Below, piece after piece: positions 48,783 through 56,966 of a stretch of 64,000 nt of DNA (position 1 is the first letter of the stretch; each line of letters starts with the position of its first letter). The stretch is from Vibrio spartinae. GTDB taxonomy: Bacteria > Pseudomonadota > Gammaproteobacteria > Enterobacterales > Vibrionaceae. Below the pieces are notes generated by a model. The model was not told where the DNA came from. It did no database searches and saw only the letters and a program-made list of their open reading frames with translations. The position numbers were made by a program, and so were the translations under genes. Location: positions 1,293,001 to 1,357,000 of the forward strand of contig NZ_AP024907.1 in NCBI RefSeq assembly GCF_024347135.1, read 5' to 3'.

Positions 48783-49031
48783 ATGAAATTAAAAGATAGC
48801 TTACAAGATTATACAGAAAATGAGTTTCTCATTACTTTGGAATGGTTCTGGGATGGTGAAGGTTCGGAAGAAGATGAATTTGTCTATCAGTTCAATCAGA
48901 TCGTACGCCATCCAGAGAAAAGCGCTCTATTAACTCATCCAAAATCACACCAAGAAGATTCTCCCGAAGGTGTTATTCAAGAGTTGAAACGATGGTATGC
49001 CGAACAAGGATTACCATGCTTTAAGGATTGA
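48783..49031 (+). CDS. Colicin E/pyocin-type immunity protein
   Basis: 82 residues of the Im7/Im9 four-helix family (MKLKDSLQDYTENEFLITLE; EDSPEGVIQELKRWYAEQG). Binds and blocks the DNase of the cognate toxin. The helix III region, which usually has the specificity pair Tyr-Tyr before Pro, reads LTHPKSHQ here. Intact and well placed, so it may protect against outside DNases even if the adjacent toxin is headless. Confidence 0.9.
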   Translation: MKLKDSLQDYTENEFLITLEWFWDGEGSEEDEFVYQFNQIVRHPEKSALLTHPKSHQEDSPEGVIQELKRWYAEQGLPCFKD

Positions 49032-49048
49032 TTCAGTCTTTTTAATTT

Positions 49049-50129
49049 CCGGTCTTTGGCTCCTCAATTTGACGCACAATCTCGTTTTTCGGTTTCAGGG
49101 GGATTGGTGCTCTGTGCGCCAGTTCATCTTTCAGAGATGAAAGACGAACTAGGAAATCTTTTTTATTTGGCTGAGTTGCGGGTTGTCCAGAACCCGCTTT
49201 TACGGGCGTCCTGCCCGGAAAAGCCTAATCATTCTTCCTTGAATGGTTTTCTTGGTTTGTAGATTTATTTGAATTCAGTGAAACATTCTAAAAGGCAATT
49301 GGATCGATGGGCTCAGGGTAAAAATTCATGGATGAATTTTAAGCTATCCCTTAACAAAAAGACTGAGCAGGAGCGAATAAAAGCGACCCGGGCCGCGACC
49401 ACGAACTAAAACGTTCTTTTGGGTACTTTTGGAACGCCAAAAGTATCTGGGGCGCGTGCATCAGATGTCGCAGAAATTAATAAACTCATTGCGCCTCAAA
49501 CAACAGAGCCACAATGTTCATCTCCCCAGCCTCCGGCCCCAAATTTTGACGCACCATTGCGTTACTCAATTTCAGATGCATCGGTGTTCTGTGCGCCAGT
49601 TCATCTTTCAGAGATGAAAGACGAACCAGAAAATCTTTTTTTGTTTGACGGCGTCGCATATTGTCCAGAACCAGCTTTTACGGGCGTCCTGCCCGGAAAA
49701 GCCTAACCATTCATCCGTGAATGGTTTTCTTGGTTGAGTGGTTGATTTGAAGTTGGGCGCAACATTTTTAAAAGCCAATTCCCTGATGATCAAAACGCTG
49801 CAATTTTGTACAAAAACCTACCGGCATCAAAAAATATCACATTAGTGCCAATTCTTTCTGGCGATTTTCTGCAAGATCTCCAATGCTATATACAGTGTTT
49901 TGAGGCTCACTCGCGAACAAATGGGGCTTATCCGAGATGTGTCTAAGGGTGGGAACGTTAGTCAATCATTTGTGAGTGAGTTAGACAGCGTTGTGCTGTG
50001 GTTTCTGACGTAGTGATATTTTTTACTGGAATTTTGTCTGTATTTTCATGCGATTAGGACAGAAATTTCATCGAGTGTCAGTAAGTTATACAGAAGTATT
50101 CCTATAGAGTGGTTCTATAATAAACTGTT
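49049..50129 (+). repeat. Hairpin-rich repeat, array 3 (units 4 and 5, then full D module)
   Basis: Units start at about 49049 and 49525, 476 bp apart. The first carries the C2 variant of H4/H5 (AAAATTCA/TGAATTTT; GGTACTTTTGG/CCAAAAGTATC). The second is followed by a 340-bp D module (about 49780-50129). D ends with a perfect TATAAT (50116-50121) and AAACTGTT, then the histidine kinase leader. D is similar along its whole length to 52680-53029. Confidence 0.88.
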
Positions 50130-50191
50130 CGCATTTCAAGAATAGGAAAATTGCTGATTTTGACTCGCCAAAATCAAATGGAGACTTCGCA

Positions 50192-51883
50192 ATGCATCCA
50201 TTAGAACAACTTCTCAGAAAAAATGAATTGTGGTTAATGCGTCGTATCCGTGATTATGCCGTGGAAAGAGATTACAGCCGTTATACTTCGACTTTAGAAG
50301 AAGCTTGGAGGATTTCAATTGTTGGGTTGACAGACTCCATCATATCGGCACTTACTATTTCGGAAGATCCTTGGGAATTGTCCCCCGAAGATACCTACAT
50401 TTCCGACCCCATTGCAGCTTTCGGAGTTCTTGAGGCTCAGAAGCATAGATCCCGCGGAGTTACGCTTGAGATGTTCCTGGGTTTGATGAAGTATTACCGA
50501 CAAACATACCTTGATTTGCTCCGAAAGTCCTACCCTATAGGGCAGGTATCTAAAGAGGAACCTCTAAACGAAGTCAATAATGATAGAGAGAAGTATTCCC
50601 ATTTTATTGAGCGGGTTTTTGATCGGATCGAAATAGCTTTTTGTGCCGAATGGGGCAGGAGCGATACAATGAACCGGGCTATTGGAGAACTGCAGGAAAC
50701 CAACCGCCGGATCACCAATGAGAAGAACAAGTTTCTTACCATTTTCGAAAGTATGCCGACGGCAGTTTTTCTACTGGATGATAAAAGACGTATCGTTCAT
50801 ATGAATTTTTCTGGGGCACAGATGATCGATCCCACAGCTAAATCGGGTGGACACTATTATTCACATCCTGATGACAGAATACCTTTTCCATGGTTGGAAG
50901 ATGAGTTGTCTCGTTTTTATGAGACAGGCGATGAAAAAGAATACGAGTATTTAATTGAATTGCCGGACAAGGATGAATGCCAGGTGTTGGCGCGTTTTCA
51001 TCCCATGGAGGATATTAGTTTTAAGTACACAGGCAAAGTTGTCATTCTCCAAGATATTACTGAAAGAAAAAAAGCTGAAAAAGAATTAAAACAAACACAG
51101 ACATATATAATTCATCAGGAGAAAATGGCGTCCATCGGGCAACTGGCAGCAGGTGTGGCGCACGAAATAAACAACCCGATGGGATTTATCATAAGCAACC
51201 TTTCCAGCCTCAGGAAATATATTGAGTGTCTGACTGAATTCATTACTGTGGAGGATCAGGCGATAGCCCTTGCGGACATTCCCAACGACTTCCAGTTGGC
51301 TGAAATCAGGGAAAAACTCAAGATCGATTATATATCGGAGGATGTAAAAGAGCTCATAGTTGAGAGTCTGGACGGCGCTGAACGAGTAAAGCACATTGTT
51401 CAGGAGTTAAAGACTTTTTCCAGGATAGATCAAGCCGATTACACATTAATCGATCTGAACGAGACAATAAAGACTACAATGAATATTGCTTGGAACGAGA
51501 TCAAATATGTAGCCACTCTCGAACATGAGTTCGGAAATATCCCTAAAATTAACTGTTATCCACAGCAGTTGAACCAAGTTTTTCTTAATCTTCTGGTCAA
51601 TGCGGCCCAAGCAATCAAGGACCAGGGAACAATCACGGTGCGCACTTGGTGTGATGAAAAAAATATTAATGTATCTATTACCGATACCGGTGGTGGAATT
51701 TTACCAAAAGATTTGGCCCGGATATTTGAACCTTTTTATACCACAAAGGATGTTGGTAAAGGAACGGGTCTTGGACTTTCTATCAGCTATGGCATTATTC
51801 AAAACCATGGTGGTGAAATTAGAGTTGAGAGTGAAATTGGCAAAGGTAGTACTTTCACGGTAACGCTTCCAATACATAAATGA
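50192..51883 (+). CDS. Sensor histidine kinase with RsbRD-like N-terminus and PAS domain
   Basis: 563 residues, no membrane helices. The N-terminal 160 residues look like the RsbRD sensor fold (LLRKNELWLMRRIRDYAVER). Then come a PAS domain (IFESMPTAVFLLDDKRRIVH), HisKA (IGQLAAGVAHEINNPMGF) and HATPase (FLNLLVNAAQAIKDQG; GKGTGLGLSIS). GGAG precedes the start. The HEINNP-type catalytic box and domain order are typical of Desulfobacterota and unusual for a Vibrio, so transfer is likely. No response regulator is adjacent. Repeats enclose the gene on both sides. Confidence 0.9.
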   Translation: MHPLEQLLRKNELWLMRRIRDYAVERDYSRYTSTLEEAWRISIVGLTDSIISALTISEDPWELSPEDTYISDPIAAFGVLEAQKHRSRGVTLEMFLGLMKYYRQTYLDLLRKSYPIGQVSKEEPLNEVNNDREKYSHFIERVFDRIEIAFCAEWGRSDTMNRAIGELQETNRRITNEKNKFLTIFESMPTAVFLLDDKRRIVHMNFSGAQMIDPTAKSGGHYYSHPDDRIPFPWLEDELSRFYETGDEKEYEYLIELPDKDECQVLARFHPMEDISFKYTGKVVILQDITERKKAEKELKQTQTYIIHQEKMASIGQLAAGVAHEINNPMGFIISNLSSLRKYIECLTEFITVEDQAIALADIPNDFQLAEIREKLKIDYISEDVKELIVESLDGAERVKHIVQELKTFSRIDQADYTLIDLNETIKTTMNIAWNEIKYVATLEHEFGNIPKINCYPQQLNQVFLNLLVNAAQAIKDQGTITVRTWCDEKNINVSITDTGGGILPKDLARIFEPFYTTKDVGKGTGLGLSISYGIIQNHGGEIRVESEIGKGSTFTVTLPIHK

Positions 51884-51904
51884 ACCGACTGTCCCTTTAG
51901 GGAT

Positions 51905-53029
51905 AAAATTGAGGAAAGTGATTGCGCACCAAACCGCTGCACCTCAATTTTTATATTCCCCAGCCATTGGCCCCAAATTTTGACGCACCATTGCGTTACT
52001 CAATTTCAGAGGCATTGGCACTCTGTGCGACAGTTCATCTTTCAGAGATGAAAGACGAACCAGAAAATCTTTTTTTGTTTGACGGCGTCGCACGTTGTCC
52101 AGAACCGGCTTTTACGGGCGTCCTGCCCGGAAAAGCTTAACCATTCTTCCTTGAATGGTTTTCTTGGTTTGTAGATTTATTTGAATTCAGTGAAACATTC
52201 TAAAAGGCAATTGGATCGATGGGCTCAGGGTAAAAATTCATGGATGAATTTTAAGCTTTTCGTGAGCAGGAGCGAATAAAAGCGACCCGGGCAGCGACCA
52301 CGAACTAAAACGTTCTTTTGGGTACTTTTGGAACGCCAAAAGTATCTGGGGCGCGTGCATCAGATGTCGCAGAAATTAATAAACTCATTGCGCCTCAAAC
52401 AACAGAGCCACAATGTTCATCTCCCCAGCCATTGGCACCGAATTTTGACGCACAATTGCGTTACTCAATTTCAGAGGCTTCTGAGCTCTGTGCGCCAGTT
52501 CATCTTTCAGAGATGAAAGACGAACCAGAAAATCTTTTTTGTTTGGCTGAGTTGCGTGTTGTCCAGAACCGGCTTTTACGGGCGTCCTGCCCGGAAAAAG
52601 CCTAATCATTCTCCCGGAATGGTTTTCTTGGTTGAGTGGTTGATTTGACGTTGGGCGCAACATTTTTAAAAGCCAATCTCCTGATGATTAAAACGCTGCA
52701 ATTTCGTACAAACCTTATTGATGTCAAAAATGTCATGTTTATGTCAATTTTTACTGGCGATTTTCAGTAACATATTCAATGCTATGTAGGGTGTTTTGAT
52801 GATTATTCGCAAACGCATGGTAATGATACGAGATGTATATATGGTGGTGGGAATGTTAGTCAATCATTTGTGAGCAAATTAGATAGCGTTGTACTGTGAT
52901 TTCTGATGTAATGACATTTTTTACTGGCATTTTGTCTGTATTTTCATGCGTTTAGGACAGAAGTTTCATTGAGTGTCAGTAAGTTATACAGAAGTATCCC
53001 TATAGAGTGGCTCTGTATAATAAACTGTT
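51905..53029 (+). repeat. Hairpin-rich repeat, array 4 (unit end, units 6 and 7, full D module)
   Basis: Begins 22 bp after the kinase stop with the tail of a C1 segment (GAGGAAAGTGATTGCG). Units start at 51958 and 52424, 466 bp apart, and a D module follows (about 52680-53029) with TATAAT at 53016-53021 and GTT at 53027-53029. The stretch 52160-52420 is nearly identical to 49255-49520, so arrays 3 and 4 share a recent duplication. Confidence 0.88.
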
Positions 53030-53066
53030 ATAACACTTTCCGGAGTGTCAGCATGGAGGCAATAAT

Positions 53067-53450
53067 ATGGACATAAAAAGAGTACACAATGCACAATGTC
53101 ATTGTGGTGCAGTTGAATTGGAACTAACGATGCCAAATGGACTAGAAGACCCTCGTCGTTGCTCTTGTTCTATGTGTAGGAAGCGCGGAGCAATTGCTGC
53201 ATCAGTCTTGCTTGAAAACCTCAAAATTGTAAAAGGTGAAGATAACTTGACCCTTTATCAATTTAATACCATGACGGCGAAGCACTACTTTTGTAAAACT
53301 TGCGGCATATACACTCATCACCAAAGGCGCTCCAATCCACATCAATTCGCAATTAATGTTGCGTGTCTTGAAGGTGTTAATCCTTATGATTTGGAGCCAG
53401 TCAAAATTTACGATGGTATTCATCACCCAAAAGACAGCATTAACTTGTAA
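53067..53450 (+). CDS. GFA-family (glutathione-dependent formaldehyde-activating-like) zinc protein
   Basis: 127 residues with the zinc-binding cysteines of the GFA fold: CHCGAVELEL, CSCSMCRKRGA and CKTCGIYTHHQRR. GGAGG stands seven bases before ATG. The family name comes from a single characterised member; most members have unknown substrates. The gene with its attC site makes up a complete integron cassette from 53028 to 53590. Confidence 0.9.
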   Translation: MDIKRVHNAQCHCGAVELELTMPNGLEDPRRCSCSMCRKRGAIAASVLLENLKIVKGEDNLTLYQFNTMTAKHYFCKTCGIYTHHQRRSNPHQFAINVACLEGVNPYDLEPVKIYDGIHHPKDSINL

Positions 53451-53468
53451 GCGCAAATGTTGAGGCGT

Positions 53469-53596
53469 GTTATAACAAGGCGTTTAAGGCAGATTCGCAA
53501 CGCATGGCATTTTCGGTTTGCTTTGAATTTAGTGTTTACGGCACAATGATTTAGGTTAAGTGGAGGTGTCGCTCACTACTTAACGCGGCGTTATAC
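53469..53596 (+). repeat. attC: Complete Vibrio-type attC recombination site
   Basis: The left core GTTATAAC (53469-53476) and right core GTTATAC (53590-53596) bound about 128 bp. The outer arms TATAACAAGGCGTTTAAG and CTTAACGCGGCGTTATA are imperfect complements, and the middle TTTGAATTTAGTGTTT is typical of Vibrio cassettes. Lies between the GFA and DUF1963 genes, the normal cassette position. Confidence 0.88.
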
Positions 53597-53619
53597 CCTT
53601 CCAACCAAGGAACATATTA

Positions 53620-54414
53620 ATGAATTCAAGTGAAGATAAAATCGTAGTTCCTTCAGTTCTTAAAGAGTTTGAAGATGACCTTAAAAAGCTACAACGTGAA
53701 TATATCTCAGTTGAAGCTAAAGCATTAAATACCGGCCTTTCAGCCGACCCGTTGAATCTAACTAGAAGCAAGTTTCTTGGTTTTCCTTTTTATCCAATTG
53801 ATTCTGAATACCCAATGGATAAGGCTGGTAACCCAATGGTTTTGCTAGCTCAAATAAATTTTTCAGAAACTCCTAGTCTAGAAGGCTTTCCATCTTCTGG
53901 CTTGTTACAGCTTTTCTTCCCTACCGATGACTGGTGGGATATGGATTCAGGAAAAATAATCTTCCATAAAGAGAGTGATCTTGAAAAAAGTGCGGTCACT
54001 GATTTTTCATTTATTAATGAGAAACTTTATGAAGAGCTACCGATCAATAGAATTCATGAGATGATATTCAAGAAGGCTATAGATACAGGCTGTAGTGAAG
54101 ATTCACAATTCTCCTTTATGTTTGGTTCTAAAGATTATTGGGACTTCGAAGAAGGCTTAAATGATGCTGGTAAAGCGGAGTTTGATAACTACTTCTCTTC
54201 AACAGGGCATAAAATTGGAGGCTACGCTGATTTTACCCAGGGCGATCCTCGAGATTACAGTAAAGAACAAAGAAATGATGTTCAGTTGCTTCAAATAGAC
54301 GTCGATGATTATATTATGTTTGGCGATAGCGGAATTGGACATATTTTCATTAACCCTGAAGATCTAAAAGCAGAAAAATTTGAGAATGCTTATTTTTACT
54401 GGGACTGCTGTTAA
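53620..54414 (+). CDS. DUF1963/YwqG-family protein
   Basis: 264 residues of DUF1963: FYPIDSEYPMDKAGNPMVLL, LLQLFFPTDDWWDMD, GGYADFTQGDPRDY and MFGDSGIGHIFINPEDL. Function unknown; common in integron cassettes. AAGGA precedes ATG, 24 bp after the attC core, so this is the next cassette. Its own attC is missing: an IS110 remnant begins right after the stop. Confidence 0.88.
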   Translation: MNSSEDKIVVPSVLKEFEDDLKKLQREYISVEAKALNTGLSADPLNLTRSKFLGFPFYPIDSEYPMDKAGNPMVLLAQINFSETPSLEGFPSSGLLQLFFPTDDWWDMDSGKIIFHKESDLEKSAVTDFSFINEKLYEELPINRIHEMIFKKAIDTGCSEDSQFSFMFGSKDYWDFEEGLNDAGKAEFDNYFSSTGHKIGGYADFTQGDPRDYSKEQRNDVQLLQIDVDDYIMFGDSGIGHIFINPEDLKAEKFENAYFYWDCC

Positions 54415-54439
54415 CCTAAATTTTTGGCATAACCAGAGG

Positions 54440-54690
54440 CTATGCCGTCAATAATGAATTTTTACCCATATTAGCGTCCCATTTGCTTCCGTCTCTGAGC
54501 ATCGAATTGAGGATAACAACCATTTTTCCGATGCAGGTAATGATTGCCACTTTCTTGGGTTTTCCAACAGCTAAAAGGCGCTGATAAGTAGCCTTAAAAA
54601 CTGGATGGGTTGCAACGCAGACATCATTGCCATGTACAAAACGACACGTATTTGCGAGCCCCCTCCTTGGAGCATGCTCCTGCCTTTGTT
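54440..54690 (-). pseudogene. IS110-family transposase C-terminal remnant
   Basis: Minus-strand reading gives HPVFKATYQRLLAVGKPKK, then VAIITCIGKMVVILNSMLRD, the end of an IS110 transposase. The preceding RFVLYMAMMSALQP lies in another frame, so there is a frameshift near 54630. The insertion removed the 3' end of the DUF1963 cassette. Confidence 0.82.
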
Positions 54691-54754
54691 TTGGACACTT
54701 CACCACCACTCACAAAAAGATTAAAGCAAGAAATCCGTCGCATTTTTCCCCGCA

Positions 54755-54788
54755 ACACCGATAAAACTATGATAAACGGTGTTTTTTG
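54755..54788 (+). promoter_or_regulatory. Inverted repeat with -10-like box before the MNT-HEPN gene
   Basis: AACACCG and CGGTGTT flank 16 bases that include TATGAT (54769-54774), followed by a T run. It could be a promoter under an operator, since the arms enclose the -10, or a terminator with a large loop. Not resolved. Confidence 0.45.
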
Positions 54789-54845
54789 TTGAACGCTTCT
54801 TTTATGCTAACGCCATTCATCCACCACCAACCCTATGCCGCGATT

Positions 54846-55727
54846 ATGAAAACAGCACTTGACCATCTGCCCGAATATAAACAGCGTGAGCTGGCGACGA
54901 TTTCAACTATTCTGCGCGACACGTTAGACGATTATCTGCAAGGTAAAGCGGGGAGTAAGAGTGAGTTCCGTATTCTGAAAATCATCCTGTTTGGCAGCCA
55001 TGCGAAAGGGAATTGGGTCAAGGATCCGGTTAATGGTTATATTAGTGATTACGATATTCTGGTGATTGTGAATAAAGCAGCAATGGTTGAGGAAGATGTC
55101 GTCTGGCAACGCGCCAAAGAGCAGATTGACCGGAAAGTCACCTCTGCTCCGCTGGGTTTGATTGTGCATGATTTAAACGAAGTGAATAATCGACTGCAAC
55201 AGGGGCATTATTTCTTTAAAGATATTCGCGAAGAAGGGATTGAGCTGTTTGCCGCCACACCGAAACAGCTGGTAGAGCCGGGGGATTTAACCGAGGCAGA
55301 AAAACGGGAAATCGCCCGTAAGCATTATGAGCAGTGGTTTGAGAGTGCTTCGGATTTTCTGGTGACTTATCAATTTGATAAAAATCGCGGCAAGTTGAAA
55401 CAAGCAGCTTTTCTCCTTCATCAATCGACAGAACGGTTTCTTGCCGGAACGTTACTCGTCTGCACCAATTACCTACCCAAATCTCACGATATTGAAAAGC
55501 TGGGTAAACTTTGTTCACAAATCGCCCCTGATTTTGCGACGATTTTCCCGCTCGACAGCAAATTGCACCGTCGCAGTTTCCGCCGCCTACAACGGGCTTA
55601 TATCGAAGCGCGTTACTCTGAACATTACGAAATCACTGAAGAAGAGCTGGCTTATCTCGAAGGGAGAGTGTTGCAGTTAAAAGCGGTCGTTGAACGGGTT
55701 TGTTTCGCGCGGATTGATTCTGCCTAA
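54846..55727 (+). CDS. MNT nucleotidyltransferase - HEPN fusion protein
   Basis: 293 residues from ATG 54846; ATGs at 54786 and 54804 are also in frame. The N-terminal half has the minimal nucleotidyltransferase site (ILFGSHAKGNWV, then DYDILVIV). The C-terminal half is a HEPN-type helical domain (AAFLLHQSTERFLAGTLLVC). HEPN/MNT pairs act as toxin-antitoxin systems in which MNT adenylylates HEPN; fused forms exist, often with sugar or antibiotic-type MNT. The stop TAA belongs to the first bases of a repeat (GCCTAACCATTC), so the end may be trimmed. Confidence 0.85.
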   Translation: MKTALDHLPEYKQRELATISTILRDTLDDYLQGKAGSKSEFRILKIILFGSHAKGNWVKDPVNGYISDYDILVIVNKAAMVEEDVVWQRAKEQIDRKVTSAPLGLIVHDLNEVNNRLQQGHYFFKDIREEGIELFAATPKQLVEPGDLTEAEKREIARKHYEQWFESASDFLVTYQFDKNRGKLKQAAFLLHQSTERFLAGTLLVCTNYLPKSHDIEKLGKLCSQIAPDFATIFPLDSKLHRRSFRRLQRAYIEARYSEHYEITEEELAYLEGRVLQLKAVVERVCFARIDSA

Positions 55728-56966
55728 CCATTCTCCTGTGAATGGTTTTCTTGGTTTAGTGGCTTATTTGAATTGAGAGAAACATTTTAAGAGCCGACTT
55801 GAACGATGCACTCAGGGTAAAAATTCATGGATGAATTTTAAGCTTTTCGTGAGCAGGAGCGAATAAAAGCGACCCGGGCAGCGACCACGAACTAAAACGT
55901 TCTTTTGGGTACTTTTGGAACGCCAAAAGTATCTGGGGCGCGTGCATCAGATGTCGCAGAAATTAATAAACTCATTGCGCCTCAAACAACAGAGCCACAA
56001 TGTTCATCTCCCCAGCCTTCGGCCCCAAATTTTGACGCACAATCTCGTTTTTCGGTTTCAGAGGCTTCGGTGCTCTGTGCGCCAGTTCATCTTTCAGAGA
56101 TGAAAGACGAACCAGAAAATCTTTTTTGTTTGGCTGAGTTGCGTGTTGTCCAGAACCGGCTTTTACGGGCGTCCTGCCCGGAAAAGCCTAACCATTCATC
56201 CGTGAATGGTTTTCTTGGTTGGGTGGTTTGTTTGAATTGGGTGAAACATAGCAAAAGCTGGATTGGTCACGAGACTCAGGGTGAAAAATCATGGAGGATT
56301 TTTCAATTATCCCCTAACAAAAAATCTTGAGCAGGATGCGAATCAATCCGACCCTGATTGCGTGTGCTGAACTTAAACTCAAGGCATTTTTGGGGACTTT
56401 TGCTGCTGGGCAAAAGTCTCTGGGGCGCTTTCGGAGATGCTAATGAAATCGAGGAAAGTGATTGCGTCCCAAACTCAGCATCATCCTTTTACGTTTCCAG
56501 CCATCGGCGTTGCAGTTTGACGCACAATGACGTTTTTCGGTTTCAGAGGCTTCGGTGCTCTGTGCGCCAGTTCATCTTTCAGAGATGAAAGACGAACCAG
56601 AAAATCTTTTTTGTTTGACGGCGTCGCACGTTGTCCAGAACCGGCTTTACGGGCGTCCTGCCCGGAAAAGTCTAACCATTCATCCGTGAATGGTTTTCTT
56701 GGTTGGGTGGTTTGTTTGAATTGGGTGAAACATAGCAAAAGCTGGATTGGTCACGAGACTCAGGGTGAAAAATCATGGAGGATTTTTCAATTATCCCCTA
56801 ACAAAAAATCTTGAGCAGGATGCGAATCAATCCGACCCTGATAACGCGTACTGAACCCAAAAAAGATGCTTTTGGTTCCTTTTGACATCCATCAAAAGGA
56901 ACTGGGGCGCATTCGACAATGCTAATGAAATCAATGAATGTGATTGCGTCCCAAACACCTGCATCA
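55722..56966 (+). repeat. Hairpin-rich repeat, array 5 (partial unit, units 8 and 9)
   Basis: Starts inside the MNT-HEPN gene at its stop codon with the H3 hairpin and a C2 segment. Units 8 and 9 begin at 56011 and about 56496, 485 bp apart. C1-type segments follow each. The H5 stems are at 56393-56420 (GGGACTTTTGC/GCAAAAGTCTC) and 56875-56902 (GTTCCTTTTGA/TCAAAAGGAAC). Ends exactly at the panF stop codon. Confidence 0.88.

Noticed and set aside
49780..50129. The D module as the remains of an integron integrase start (MKIQTK on the minus strand)
   Set aside because: The frame stops after eight codons and no integrase motif follows.
54755..54788. Simple Rho-independent terminator for the IS110 region
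   Set aside because: The loop is 16 bases, contains a near-perfect -10 box, and the upstream gene is on the other strand. Listed as unresolved regulatory instead.
41335..56966. The repeat arrays as CRISPR
   Set aside because: Units are about 470 bp, differ from each other, have no regular spacers and there are no cas genes.
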